From Enhygromyxa salina (lineage in GTDB: Bacteria > Myxococcota_A > Polyangia > Nannocystales > Nannocystaceae), in contig NZ_JMCC02000048.1 in the NCBI RefSeq assembly GCF_000737335.2, positions 44,255-108,254 of the forward strand: 64,000 bases of DNA, written 5' to 3'. Below the pieces are notes generated by a model. The model saw nothing but the letters and a program-made list of their open reading frames with translations. It did no database searches and had not been told where the DNA came from. The translations under genes and the position numbers were made by a program. Below, piece by piece: positions 1 to 9,043 of this stretch (positions are counted from its first letter, which is position 1; every line of letters begins with the position of its first letter).

Positions 1-1359
1 GCGATCCGACCCAACGAGGTCCCGCGCGATCCCGAGACGATCCGCGCCAAGCTGCATGGCCCGCGCGCCGAGGAGCACTACAAGCTCTACAAGCTGATCT
101 GGAGCCGGTTCGTGGGCTGCCAGATGACCCCCGCGCGCTGGGACTCGACCTCCGTGTTGCTGCGCCGCAGCGACAAGGACACCGGCGCGGTGCTCAAGGC
201 TTCGGGCCGCGTGCTGGCCTTTGATGGGTTCTATCGCGCGACCGGGGTCCCAACGGCGAGCGACGAGCAGACCCTGCCCGAGGTCTCCGAGGGCCACGTC
301 TACGCGCCCTTCGAGATCCAGCCCCAGCAAAAATTCACCAGCCCGCCGCCGCGCTACTCCGAGGCATCGCTGGTCAAGGCGCTCGAGTCGGCTGGGATCG
401 GCCGACCCTCGACCTACGCCTCGATCATTCAGGTCGTGCAGAGCCGCAACTACGTCGAGCAGCGCGACCGTCGGTTCTACGCGACCGACCTTGGCGAGGT
501 CGTGACCGACAAGCTGATCGAGGCGTTCCCCGATCTGATGGACGTTGGCTACACGCGCCAGATGGAGAGCGAGCTCGACGAGGTCGAAGAGGCCAAGGTC
601 GACTGGGTCGCGATGCTGCGCCGCTTCTACGGCAGCTTCGCGGCCTCGCTCGAAGAGGCGCACGAGGGCATGGCCCACGCCAAGGCCGAGATTCAGCCGG
701 CGCTCTACAAGTGCCCCAAGTGCGGCTCGCGGACCTGCTACCGGTTTGGCCGCAACGGCCGGTTCTTGTCGTGCACCACCTACCCCGAGTGCGACTACGC
801 AGCGCCGATCGATCGCCGCGGCCGCCCGCTGCTGCCCGAGCGCGTTGACGTTCGCAACCCCGAAGACGGCTCGAGCATGGAGCTCCGCAACGGTCGCTTC
901 GGACCCTTCCTGGCCTCGGAGAACTACCCAGAGAGCACCTTCGTGCTCAACTTGGACCGCAAGGGCGCGGTCAAGTACCCGGCGGTGCCGCCGTTGTTGA
1001 TCCCCGTTGAAGAGGGGATTCAGTGCTCGAAGTGCGAGGCGCCGCTGAACCTGCGTCGGGGCAAGCGCGGCCCGTGGCTGGGCTGCTCGCGGTTCCCCAA
1101 GTGCCGCGGCCGGCATGCCTGGAAGGCGATCGACGAGGACAAGCGCGAGCAGTTCGAGGCCCAGCTGGCCGAACACGAGAAGGGCCACCCGATCCCCGTG
1201 ATCGCGCGGCACGACGGCACGGTGATCCCCGAAGGCACCCCCGCCGCGGATCTGCTGCTCAGCGGCGGCGTCGCAGAGCTCGACATCCACCCCGAGGCCA
1301 CCGCCGAGCTCGGCGAGACCGCCCCGCCCCGCCGTCCCTCTTCAGCGTTGATGGGATGA
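1..1359 (+). CDS. topA: DNA topoisomerase I, C-terminal part (5' truncated by window edge)
   Basis: Frame 1 is open from the first base and ends at a TGA. The protein is the 3' part of bacterial topoisomerase I, which relaxes negative supercoils. It starts inside the type IA core (IRPNEVPRDPETI, then a PSTYASII block that is conserved in TopA) and ends in C-terminal zinc-ribbon repeats. The first ribbon is CPKC followed by SCTTYPEC. A middle repeat keeps the fold pattern (ELRNGRFGPFLA) but has no cysteines. The last ribbon is CSKC followed by GCSRFPKC. The active-site tyrosine region lies upstream of the window. The next gene, a methyltransferase, is convergent. Confidence 0.95.
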   Translation, partial: AIRPNEVPRDPETIRAKLHGPRAEEHYKLYKLIWSRFVGCQMTPARWDSTSVLLRRSDKDTGAVLKASGRVLAFDGFYRATGVPTASDEQTLPEVSEGHVYAPFEIQPQQKFTSPPPRYSEASLVKALESAGIGRPSTYASIIQVVQSRNYVEQRDRRFYATDLGEVVTDKLIEAFPDLMDVGYTRQMESELDEVEEAKVDWVAMLRRFYGSFAASLEEAHEGMAHAKAEIQPALYKCPKCGSRTCYRFGRNGRFLSCTTYPECDYAAPIDRRGRPLLPERVDVRNPEDGSSMELRNGRFGPFLASENYPESTFVLNLDRKGAVKYPAVPPLLIPVEEGIQCSKCEAPLNLRRGKRGPWLGCSRFPKCRGRHAWKAIDEDKREQFEAQLAEHEKGHPIPVIARHDGTVIPEGTPAADLLLSGGVAELDIHPEATAELGETAPPRRPSSALMG

Positions 1360-1395
1360 CGAGCGGGACGGCTTGCCGTCCCGCGCTCGCAGCTC

Positions 1396-2331
1396 TCAGC
1401 CAACCGCAGCGATAGCCGGACGCGCGGCCCACTCGGGGACTTCTTCGACCAGCCGCGACTTGGTGAGCTCGAGGTACTCGGTCTCGCGCTCGATCCCCGT
1501 GTACGACAACCCCAGTCGCGCCGCGGCCACGCCGGTGGTCCCGCTGCCGTTGAAGGGGTCGAGCACGCGGCCGCCCGCGGGGCAGCTGGCGACGAGCACA
1601 CGATCGAGCAGCGTCAGGGGCTTTTGGGTCGGGTGCCGGCCATGGCTCTTCTCCGACTTGCCGGGCGCGGTGAACCGCCAGACGTTCTTCATCTGCTTGT
1701 CGCCGTTGCGCGACTTCATCTCGGCGTAGTTGTAGTGGTGCTTGCTCTTGGGCCCACGCGCGGCCCACAGCACCAGCTCGGTGCTGTGCGTGAAGTAGCG
1801 GCACGAGAGGTTTGGCGGCGGGTTGGGCTTCTCCCAGACCACGTCGTTGAGCAGCTTGAAGCCGAGCTCTTGCATGGCGAAGCCGACCGAGTAGATCACG
1901 TGCGAGGTGCCGGACACCCAGATCGTGCCGTCCTTGGTCAGCAGCCGCTGGCAGGCCTCGAGCCAGGTGCGGTTGAAGGTGTGGTTGTCTTGCGCGCCCA
2001 TGCTCGCGTCCCACTTGCCCTTGTTCACGGCCACGCGCTTGCCCGCCTGGCAGGTGCTGCCACCGTTGCTCAAGAAGTAGGGCGGATCGGCGAAGATCAC
2101 GTCGACGCTCTGCTCGGGCAGCTCGGCCAGCAGCTCGAGGCTGTCACCCTGTAGCAGCTGCGCGCGGCCATCGTGCGAGCGCCACCACTCGCTGCCATGC
2201 ACGGGCGGCGGGGCGGTCGCTTCGCGCGGCGGCGGGGCGCTGCGGACCCGCGTGGGCGGGCTCGCCGGCAGGCTCGCGCGCTTGGCTGCGCTGGTCTTCT
2301 TGCGTTTGGTCGAGCTCTTTACTTCGGCCAC
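1396..2331 (-). CDS. Beta-class DNA adenine/cytosine-N4 methyltransferase, no restriction partner visible
   Basis: This is a 311-residue SAM-dependent amino-methyltransferase. Catalytic motif IV is DPPY (residues 82-85) and the SAM-binding motif FNGSGT is near residues 260-265; motif IV preceding motif I defines the beta class. The FLSNGG segment, a conserved KGKWD and the NPPPNLSCRYFTHSTE stretch resemble the DpnA/RsrI-like N6-adenine group, so adenine methylation is the best guess; the target site cannot be read from sequence. The first ~45 residues are a Lys/Ser/Pro-rich tail that may bind DNA. No restriction endonuclease lies beside it (topA and a dienelactone hydrolase flank it), so it looks like an orphan regulatory or protective methylase. 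Confidence 0.88.
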   Translation of the reverse strand: MAEVKSSTKRKKTSAAKRASLPASPPTRVRSAPPPREATAPPPVHGSEWWRSHDGRAQLLQGDSLELLAELPEQSVDVIFADPPYFLSNGGSTCQAGKRVAVNKGKWDASMGAQDNHTFNRTWLEACQRLLTKDGTIWVSGTSHVIYSVGFAMQELGFKLLNDVVWEKPNPPPNLSCRYFTHSTELVLWAARGPKSKHHYNYAEMKSRNGDKQMKNVWRFTAPGKSEKSHGRHPTQKPLTLLDRVLVASCPAGGRVLDPFNGSGTTGVAAARLGLSYTGIERETEYLELTKSRLVEEVPEWAARPAIAAVG

Positions 2332-2473
2332 GGCGCCGATGCTGCAGGCCCGATCCAGATTGTCCGAGTTTTAGGCGCATCCGCCCGGACCGGCCGCGAG
2401 TGTGGAATTGTTGCATCTGCCACAGCGGCCCTGGTCCTGAGCAACCGTTCACCGGGACCGCTCAGCGCGGTGG

Positions 2474-3166
2474 TCACAAGCTCTGTTCGAAGAACGCGAG
2501 GATCTTCGCCCAGCCGTCCTCGGCGACCTGCGGATCCCAGCGAATTTGGAACAGCGGCCAGCTCGCGGCGTTCGCAATTGGGTGGTGGCCGTCGGTCAAG
2601 AACGAGTGACCGGCGGTGGGGAACACGTGGATCTGTGGCTCATGGCCCAGCGCGCTCATCCGCTCGCGCAGGCGATCGGCGTTGCGGCGAAACACCCGGT
2701 CGCGGCCGCCATAGCAGCCGATGATCGGCGGGCTCCCGCGCAGCACCTGCGCGGGCGGGAGGTCGCCATAGTTGGTCGAGACCGCGGCAAATTGCCGCCC
2801 GACCGCGAGCGCGAGCCCTCCGCCGATACAAAAGCCGATCACGCCCACGCGCGCTTCGTCGAGCTTGGCGTGCTCGATCAGCCACCGCTGCGCCTGCAGG
2901 ATGCGCTCGGCGATCGGGCCTTCGCCCGACGAGATCGTTGCCAGCGAGCGGCGGATGCAGCCCAGCTTGGACCCATCGTGAAACAGGTCGGGTCCGACGG
3001 CGGCGTAGCCAGCTGCGGCGAAGCGATCGATCACGCGATCGATCTCGGGCTGGCGGCCAAAGATCTCGTGGATCACGACCACCCCCCGCGTGGCGCTCTC
3101 GGGCAGCGCTGCGTAGCCGGGCATGCTAGGCCCCGTCCCGGAGATCTCGACGTCGACGCCAGACAT
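2474..3166 (-). CDS. Dienelactone hydrolase family protein
   Basis: This 230-residue alpha/beta hydrolase belongs to the dienelactone hydrolase family, which hydrolyses lactone or ester bonds with a cysteine nucleophile. The triad is visible: Cys113 in GFCIGGG, Asp156 in YGGRD and His187 in TAGHSF. The HEIFG motif near residue 33 is the conserved oxyanion and active-site loop. There is no signal peptide, so it is probably cytosolic. It lies 142 bp upstream of the methyltransferase on the same strand but need not be co-transcribed. The physiological substrate is unknown; the family is broad and many members are general carboxylesterases. Confidence 0.9.
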   Translation of the reverse strand: MSGVDVEISGTGPSMPGYAALPESATRGVVVIHEIFGRQPEIDRVIDRFAAAGYAAVGPDLFHDGSKLGCIRRSLATISSGEGPIAERILQAQRWLIEHAKLDEARVGVIGFCIGGGLALAVGRQFAAVSTNYGDLPPAQVLRGSPPIIGCYGGRDRVFRRNADRLRERMSALGHEPQIHVFPTAGHSFLTDGHHPIANAASWPLFQIRWDPQVAEDGWAKILAFFEQSL

Positions 3167-3205
3167 GGACCACGATGCTAGATCGTTCGGCCTTCGGCGA
3201 TCGAA

Positions 3206-4147
3206 TTATCCAACCCGAAGCGCGAGCACGAACTGCTCCCACTCGCTGCGGAACGCGCTCATGTCGGGCCCAACCATGGCGACCAGGGTGTCGTATCCAT
3301 GCGGATCGCGCTGAACCCCCGCGCGAAATTCTTGATAGTAGCGGCGCAGCAACCCGCGCTCTTGCAGCCAGTAACAGAGGTACCGGGCCTGCGCGTAGTT
3401 GCTGCCCGGGTCAGCGGTGTAGAAGCCACCGCCGCTCTCGCACATGTCCTGAAACGAGGGGACCTGCTTGGCCCGCAGCGCCGCTTGCAGCCCCGGGAGC
3501 CGCCAGTTGGTCAGGCCCATGATCTCACCGTCGATCTCCGCCGACTGCTCGTAGAGCGAGGCCAGACCCTCGTCGAACCACGACGGGCAGTCTGGGAAGT
3601 TGGTGGCCATGTAGGGGTGGACGATCTCGTGGACGAGGGTGCCGCCGCCGGTGCCAATGTTCATGACCAGCGCTCGGTCGCTTGGCGAGTAGTAGCCGTA
3701 GGGTGTGTCGGGCGGATCCCCGAACAGCTCGCGGGCGTGTTGGTCGTAGCTCTCGCCGGTCTCGAACAAGTAGATCGTGATGATCTCGCCGGGCGGGCGC
3801 TCGAAGTAGGCGGCCTGCAGCTGCGTGACCGCCCAGCGGATCGTGGTCATCGCGTGGCCCCTGACCTGCAGGCGGGTGCCGTCGCCAACGACCGCGAACG
3901 GGGGCTCGGCGACGACGGTCCAGCCGCGGGGGTCAAAGCGCGCGCGCAGGTGCTCGATGTGAGCGGCGAGGGCCGGGTCGAGCCCGTCTGGGTCCTTGGG
4001 CGGCGGGCTGGGTGACGCGGCCTCGCTCGGCTTTGGGCTTGAATGCTGTTCTTTGGCGGGTGCGGGCGTCTGCTGGTGGCGGCCACACGCGGCGCCCACC
4101 GGTAGGCCGACCAACACCAACATGAATTGACGACGACTCGCAGGCAT
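3206..4147 (-). CDS. Lipoprotein with gluzincin-type zinc metallopeptidase motif
   Basis: This 313-residue exported protein has a twin-Arg-like start (SRRQF), a hydrophobic stretch and a lipobox ending at Cys21 (VGAAC), followed by a Pro/Ser/Lys-rich linker to about residue 55. The mature domain carries HEIVH (173-177) and a downstream WFDEGLASLYE with Glu193, the HExxH...E arrangement of gluzincins such as the peptidase MA-like group. It is therefore a predicted cell-envelope zinc peptidase. Peptide substrate and partners are unknown. The gene is divergent from the YkvA-like gene, with ~110 bp of shared promoter space. Confidence 0.78.
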   Translation of the reverse strand: MPASRRQFMLVLVGLPVGAACGRHQQTPAPAKEQHSSPKPSEAASPSPPPKDPDGLDPALAAHIEHLRARFDPRGWTVVAEPPFAVVGDGTRLQVRGHAMTTIRWAVTQLQAAYFERPPGEIITIYLFETGESYDQHARELFGDPPDTPYGYYSPSDRALVMNIGTGGGTLVHEIVHPYMATNFPDCPSWFDEGLASLYEQSAEIDGEIMGLTNWRLPGLQAALRAKQVPSFQDMCESGGGFYTADPGSNYAQARYLCYWLQERGLLRRYYQEFRAGVQRDPHGYDTLVAMVGPDMSAFRSEWEQFVLALRVG

Positions 4148-4257
4148 TCGACCGAAGCAACGACCGTCGCGCCGGGATGATTCGAGTCGCGCTACACTCG
4201 GCCGCGGCGACGCAGACTGGCTGCGCTGCTGTGCTCTGCGATCGATGGAGGAACCTG

Positions 4258-4680
4258 ATGAGCTTCGAAGCGCCCGACTTTCGTGCGGAGATCCGCCGCT
4301 TCGTGCACGGCTACGTCGGCGCGCACCAAGACGCGATCCTTCGGGCTGGCGATGTGTTCGATTTCTACGCGCGCCTGATGATCGACACCCGCGTGTCCGG
4401 CAACGCCCGGGTCCACGTGGCCTGCGTGCTCGCCTACTTCGTGGTCCCCGACGACGTCTTGCCCGAGGCCGAGCTTGGTCCCTACGGTCTGCTCGATGAT
4501 CTGTACCTCGCCGCCCACGTGTACAAGATCTTGCGTCGCGAGCTGCCTCGCAACGTGCTCAGCGAAGCGTGGGGTGAAGACGACGCCCTCGAGCAAGTGA
4601 TGGACGTCGTCTACGCCGAGAGCCGCGCCGCGCTCGGCAAGCTCCGAAAAGATGTCCTGCGGGTCGCCGGGCTGGCTTAG
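4258..4680 (+). CDS. YkvA/DUF1232-family small protein
   Basis: The start at 4258 is chosen because GGAGG sits 6-7 bp upstream; an upstream in-frame ATG at 4177 lacks such a site. The product is 140 residues and contains the DUF1232 signature (AYFVVPDDVLPE...GPYGLLDDLYLAA), a short helical region often called YkvA. The family has no firmly established function; members are often membrane-associated, but no strong transmembrane helix is evident here. The VWA gene follows on the same strand about 106 bp downstream. Confidence 0.8.
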   Translation: MSFEAPDFRAEIRRFVHGYVGAHQDAILRAGDVFDFYARLMIDTRVSGNARVHVACVLAYFVVPDDVLPEAELGPYGLLDDLYLAAHVYKILRRELPRNVLSEAWGEDDALEQVMDVVYAESRAALGKLRKDVLRVAGLA

Positions 4681-4786
4681 CCGGCTACGGCCTCACCAGG
4701 AATGTGGCTCTGAGTGGAGTTGGTGGGCTTTGGCTGCCAGCGACTCGTTCGGAACCTTCGCCGGATCATCGCGTCGTGTGCCCGCG

Positions 4787-6991
4787 ATGGCTGATCCCAA
4801 CCTCGATTCCTCCGAAGTTCTGTCGACCCCGTCACAGCCCAAGTGGCGTCGCCCCACGCTGTTCATATCTGGTCTGTCACTGCTCGCGCTCGGGGTCTAT
4901 CTCAACGCTCCCCGGCTCCACACCGCGGACGAACCGTCCGCGTCAAGCCGAGCCGAGGTCGAGCTGCCGCCCGAAGAAGAAGTAGAAGAGGAAGCGGACG
5001 AGTATGCGAGCGCTGACGGTGTTCGCCACAAGGGTGAAGAGGGCAAGATGGGCAAGCCAACCTCGAAGTCGGGGTCTGGCATGTACGCGATGAAGGGGCC
5101 CAACGACGTGTTGCCGCAGATGGCCCGCGAGTTTGATCCGAACATGGCCGCACGCAACGCGGGGATCATGGGGGTCATGGAGCAGCAATCTGGGCAGTTC
5201 CTGGCGTCCCCCCACGGTGGGGCGCTCGCGGTTGGAAGTGACGACGCCGACGTCTGGGGCGGCCTGGTCGGCACCGAGGTCGGCGATATGTACGGCGTGG
5301 GTGGGCTGGGTCTGGTGGGATCAGGGCAGGGCGGCGGCGGTGGAGTCGGCCTTGGGCAAGGTCTTGGTCGTGGCGAGCGGGCCAGCGAGCGGGAGCGCTA
5401 CGGTCAGTTGCCGCCCAACACGTACATTGCGACGAAGCGCGACGCCAAGTCGACCTTCTCGATCGACGTTGACACGGCGAGCTACGCCAACACCCGCAGG
5501 TACCTGCTCGAGAGCGGCCAGCTGCCGCCACCCAACGCTGTGCGCACCGAGGAGCTGGTCAACTACTTCGACTACGACTACGCGATGCCCTCGGGTGACG
5601 GCGCGCCGTTCTCGGTCACGACCGAGGTTGGCCCAAGCCCATGGAGCGCCGAGCACCGGCTGGTCCACGTGGGTATCCAAGGCTACGTGCCCGCCGTCGA
5701 GCAGGTTCCCCCGCGCAACTTGGTGTTTCTGATCGACGTCTCGGGCTCGATGCAGAACGCCGACAAGCTCCCGCTGATCAAGCATGGGCTCGCCTCGCTA
5801 GCCGCCGAGCTTGGCGCCGAGGATCGGGTCTCGATCGTCGTGTACGCGGGCGCGGCCGGGGCGGTGCTGCCTCCCACCTCTGGCGCCAAGAGCACCACGA
5901 TCCTCGCCGCGCTCGATCGGCTCACCAGCGGCGGCGGAACCAACGGCGCCGAGGGCATCGAGCTGGCCTATGAGCTGGCCGAGCGCTCGTTCATCAAAGG
6001 TGGGATCAACCGGGTGATCCTGGCCAGCGACGGGGACTTCAACGTTGGGCTCAGCGATCACGACGCGCTGGTGCGCCTGGTCGAGCGCAAGCGCGAGTCC
6101 GGCGTGTTCTTGTCGGTGCTCGGCGTTGGCACCGGCAACCTCAACGATCACATGATGGAGCAGATCGCCGACAAGGGGAACGGCAACTACGCGTACATCG
6201 ACGGGATGGCCGAGGCCCGCAAGGTGTTGGTCGACGAGTCGGGTGCGCTGCTGCAGACGATCGCCAAGGACGTGAAGATCCAGGTCGAGTTCGACCCCGA
6301 GCAGGTCGCCGAGCATCGCCTGGTTGGCTACGAAAACCGGGTCCTCGCGCATCGCGACTTCGACGACGACAGCAAGGACGCTGGCGAGATCGGGGCCGGA
6401 CACACGGTCACCGCGATCTACGAGGTCCTGCCAACGCCAAACCACGACGCGGGGCCGCTGATGACCCTCAACCTCCGCTACAAGCAGCCTGACGCGGATC
6501 AGAGCCACAAGCTCACGACCACCGTCAGCGACAGCGGGCGGCGGATGGCCCAGACCTCGACGGACTATCGGTTCGCGGCCGCGGTCGCGGGCTTCGCCGA
6601 GGCGCTGCGCGGGACCCAGAGCGACGTCCGCTACGCGGAGATCCTCGAGCTCGCGCAGGGCTCACTGGGCGCCGACACCCGCTGCTACCGGCATCAGTTC
6701 CTCGACATGGTCTGGCAGGCCGGGACGCTCGCGGGTGAAGAGATCCCCAAGCCGGACAGCGCATGTGAGCCGGGGGTCGAGGCGCCCAAGCGCGTGGCCA
6801 CCTGGGTCGACGAGCTGCAGGTGCAGGCGCGCGGCGGGGTCTGGGTCGATCACGAGGTCGAGCCGAGCCGCGATGCCAGCGACGCCGCGTGGATGAGCTT
6901 CATGCTCGAGGTCCTGCGTCTGCTCCCGCCGCTGCTGGCCCTGCCGCTGTTCGTGATGGCGCTACGTCGGCCCCGCCGCAAGCGGCAATGA
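4787..6991 (+). CDS. YfbK-like von Willebrand factor A membrane-anchored protein
   Basis: The start at ATG 4787 gives 734 residues and avoids overlap with the preceding gene. A transmembrane segment at residues 24-40 is followed by an acidic linker and a Gly-rich stretch (EVGDMYGVGGLGLVG) resembling segments seen in myxobacterial AgmX/TonB-like proteins. The hallmark YfbK entry motif (STFSIDVDTASYANTRRYL) precedes a VWA domain with MIDAS DVSGS at 317-321 and later T and D positions. A DUF3520-like C-terminal domain follows, then a final hydrophobic helix with a basic tail (RRPRRKRQ). It is probably an envelope protein for metal-dependent protein-protein contacts. Its exact role is unknown. 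Confidence 0.85.
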   Translation: MADPNLDSSEVLSTPSQPKWRRPTLFISGLSLLALGVYLNAPRLHTADEPSASSRAEVELPPEEEVEEEADEYASADGVRHKGEEGKMGKPTSKSGSGMYAMKGPNDVLPQMAREFDPNMAARNAGIMGVMEQQSGQFLASPHGGALAVGSDDADVWGGLVGTEVGDMYGVGGLGLVGSGQGGGGGVGLGQGLGRGERASERERYGQLPPNTYIATKRDAKSTFSIDVDTASYANTRRYLLESGQLPPPNAVRTEELVNYFDYDYAMPSGDGAPFSVTTEVGPSPWSAEHRLVHVGIQGYVPAVEQVPPRNLVFLIDVSGSMQNADKLPLIKHGLASLAAELGAEDRVSIVVYAGAAGAVLPPTSGAKSTTILAALDRLTSGGGTNGAEGIELAYELAERSFIKGGINRVILASDGDFNVGLSDHDALVRLVERKRESGVFLSVLGVGTGNLNDHMMEQIADKGNGNYAYIDGMAEARKVLVDESGALLQTIAKDVKIQVEFDPEQVAEHRLVGYENRVLAHRDFDDDSKDAGEIGAGHTVTAIYEVLPTPNHDAGPLMTLNLRYKQPDADQSHKLTTTVSDSGRRMAQTSTDYRFAAAVAGFAEALRGTQSDVRYAEILELAQGSLGADTRCYRHQFLDMVWQAGTLAGEEIPKPDSACEPGVEAPKRVATWVDELQVQARGGVWVDHEVEPSRDASDAAWMSFMLEVLRLLPPLLALPLFVMALRRPRRKRQ

Positions 6992-7042
6992 CCCTCGCTT
7001 CGCTCGCTCCCAACGGGCCGTTTGGTCGCAGGGGTATGTGTG

Positions 7043-7068
7043 GCCCCCTGGAAGCCCTGGAAGGGGGC
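7043..7068. terminator. Hairpin between convergent genes
   Basis: GCCCCCT (7043-7049) pairs with AGGGGGC (7062-7068) in the gap between the VWA gene and the convergent lipoprotein gene. There is no T-run on either side, so it is a possible bidirectional terminator only. Confidence 0.3.
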
Positions 7069-7107
7069 TCTCGTCTGGGCGCTGAGGGCCATCGGCGGGC
7101 GCTCCAT

Positions 7108-7683
7108 TTACGTGTCGTGGTCTGAGAACGGGGGTAGCTCGAGCTGCGGGAGGTCGACGATCGCGACCCCTCCGCGGCTCGAGGCTCGTACGACCAAGCG
7201 GGCGCCGGGGCCGTTGAGCGGGCGGCTCAGTTGGTAGCGAAGCTTGGTCACCGCGGCTCGGGCTGCGGGGATCTCGATCGACTGGGGCCGCGCGGGTTCG
7301 TCGGGGCCGGGCGGCTCGGGGGCGTACTCGAGCTCGGCCCAGGCCAACAAGATCGCGCCGGGCTCGAGCGTGAGGGGGGCTTCGGCTTGGTTGGAGATCT
7401 CGAGCTCGACGACCACCGCGTCGGGCTCCCACTCGATCGCCAACGCGCGCAGCGAGACCCCGCTCGCGGCCGACTCGCTGTGCGGCTGCGCGGGGGCGCC
7501 GGGCTCCTGCGTAGGCCAGCGCACAGCGTCCCAGTGAGCGTCGCCACACCCAACCGACGCGAGCGGCAACAACAGCGCGCACCCGGCCACCCGCGCCGCA
7601 ACATGTGCCCGCGCTGATCCGTCAGCGCCGAGATTGCCGAGCGGTTTGCCGATCCTGCCAGGGCGCCGAGTCACGGGTTTCAT
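7108..7683 (-). CDS. Hypothetical lipoprotein
   Basis: The reading frame is open far upstream through fabV, but the plausible gene begins at ATG 7683 and gives 191 residues. A hydrophobic stretch ending in ASVGC (Cys46) looks like a lipoprotein signal; a GTG about 31 codons further in would give a more usual signal length. The mature part has an immunoglobulin-like or beta-sandwich feel (alternating VVVELEISNQAEAPLTLEPG) but no family is recognised. With the ATG start only 15 bp separate it from divergent fabV, which also favours the internal start. Confidence 0.55.
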   Translation of the reverse strand: MKPVTRRPGRIGKPLGNLGADGSARAHVAARVAGCALLLPLASVGCGDAHWDAVRWPTQEPGAPAQPHSESAASGVSLRALAIEWEPDAVVVELEISNQAEAPLTLEPGAILLAWAELEYAPEPPGPDEPARPQSIEIPAARAAVTKLRYQLSRPLNGPGARLVVRASSRGGVAIVDLPQLELPPFSDHDT

Positions 7684-7698
7684 GGTACAGCCGACCCG

Positions 7699-8973
7699 AT
7701 GAAGCTCGCTCTTCCGAAGTTCCAATTTCGCTTCATGCGTGCCGCGGGCAACGTCATCTTTCCGGGTAATTTCCACCCGATCGGGACCCAGCGCGACGCC
7801 GAGCAGATGGTCGCGCGGGCGCTCGACAACCCGCTCGACCGGCCAACGGCTGGCGAACGCGCGGGCGGTCTGTGGCTGATCGTGGGTGGCACCGGTGGGT
7901 TCGGCAGCGCGGCTCGGGTCGCGCTCGCCTGCGATCACGGCGCCGACACGATCAACGTCAGCTTGGACGCGGCGCCCAACCCAGAGAGCAGCAACAAGAT
8001 CCGCAAGATCGGCTCGCCGGCGTGGCACCGCAACGTGGCGATCGAGCGCGAGCTGCGAAACCAGGGGCGCGAGGCCGTCTCGCTCAGCGCCGACGCCTTT
8101 GATCCGCTGGCCCGCGCCATGGTCATCGACACGATCCGCGCCCGGTTTCCCGGTCGCAAGCTGGCGGGGTTGGTGTGGGCGCTCGCGGCCCCGCGCGGGC
8201 TCGATCCACGCACGGGCAAGACGGTGTCGAGCACGCTCAAGCCGCTGGGCAAACCAGCGACGATCAAGACCTTTGGTGGTCCCGAGGGTGACCAGCCCCC
8301 GCAGATCTTCGAGCTCGAGGTTCCCCAGGGCACCCCGGAAGAGGCCGTCGCAACCGTGTGGGTGATGGGCGGGCGCGTGGTCGAGGAGTGGACTCGAGAT
8401 CTGCTCGCCGCGGATCTGCTCGACGAAGGGCACACGCTGCTCACGATCTCGTATCGCGGCAGCCCGCTGAACGCTCCGCTGTACCGCGACGGGCTGATCG
8501 GCTTGGCCAAGGCTGACCTGGAGTTCACGACCCGCGCGCTGTCGTCTAGCTTGCACCGCCACGTGAACGGCCAAGCGTTCGCGGTCGAGGGGCCCGCCGT
8601 CGTGACCGAGGCATCCGGGGGGATCCCAGGCGTGCCGCTGTACATGGCGCTGCTGCTCGACGTGATGGGGGATCAACACGAAGATCCGCTCGCGAGCATG
8701 CGCCGGATGTTCCACACCCACTTCATGGGCGCCGAGCCCAAGCCCGACGATGAGTGTCTGATCCGCATGGACGACCGCGAGCTCAGCGAAGCGGTCCAGT
8801 CGGCGCTGGCCGTGCGCTTCGCTGGTCTCGAGGTTGGCGACAGCTTTGACCCGGCGCTGTACCGCCGGTTCATGGCCGAGTACGCGCGAACCCGCGGGTT
8901 CGAGATCGACGGCGTCGACTACGAGGCCGCGTTCGACACCGACGAGGTCTGCCGCGTGGAACAAGATCGCTGA
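7699..8973 (+). CDS. fabV: Trans-2-enoyl-CoA/ACP reductase, FabV type
   Basis: This 424-residue NADH-dependent enoyl reductase would catalyse the last reduction of fatty-acid elongation. It matches the FabV/TER family: a nucleotide-binding GGTGGFG (63-69), DPRTGKTVSSTLKPLGKP (family: DPxTGxxxxSxLKPIGKP), and the catalytic Y-x8-K pair Tyr262/Lys271 in LYRDGLIGLAKADLE, followed by VPLYMALL. The N-terminus is shortened or diverged compared with typical FabV (NFHPIGTQ in place of the usual THPxGC). FabV enzymes are often triclosan-tolerant, unlike FabI. It is transcribed alone. Confidence 0.9.
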   Translation: MKLALPKFQFRFMRAAGNVIFPGNFHPIGTQRDAEQMVARALDNPLDRPTAGERAGGLWLIVGGTGGFGSAARVALACDHGADTINVSLDAAPNPESSNKIRKIGSPAWHRNVAIERELRNQGREAVSLSADAFDPLARAMVIDTIRARFPGRKLAGLVWALAAPRGLDPRTGKTVSSTLKPLGKPATIKTFGGPEGDQPPQIFELEVPQGTPEEAVATVWVMGGRVVEEWTRDLLAADLLDEGHTLLTISYRGSPLNAPLYRDGLIGLAKADLEFTTRALSSSLHRHVNGQAFAVEGPAVVTEASGGIPGVPLYMALLLDVMGDQHEDPLASMRRMFHTHFMGAEPKPDDECLIRMDDRELSEAVQSALAVRFAGLEVGDSFDPALYRRFMAEYARTRGFEIDGVDYEAAFDTDEVCRVEQDR

Positions 8974-8986
8974 GCGCGCGGCGGCT

Positions 8987-9043
8987 GGGCCATGAGCTCG
9001 GGCGCCTGGCTCCTGGCTCCTCCTGGCTCCTGGCTCAGGGCCC
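8987..9043. repeat. Inverted repeat enclosing short CTGGCTC tandem repeats, convergent gene ends
   Basis: GGGCCATGAGC (8987-8997) pairs with GCTCAGGGCCC (9033-9043) with one mismatch. The loop is built of repeated CTGGCTC units. It sits between fabV and the convergent membrane-protein gene, whose stop codon it includes. It is a candidate bidirectional terminator without a T-run. Confidence 0.35.

Noticed and set aside
7684..8964. Upstream extension of the minus-strand lipoprotein frame through fabV
   Set aside because: The translated part is His/Arg/Val-rich antisense of fabV; the family-like lipoprotein begins near 7683.
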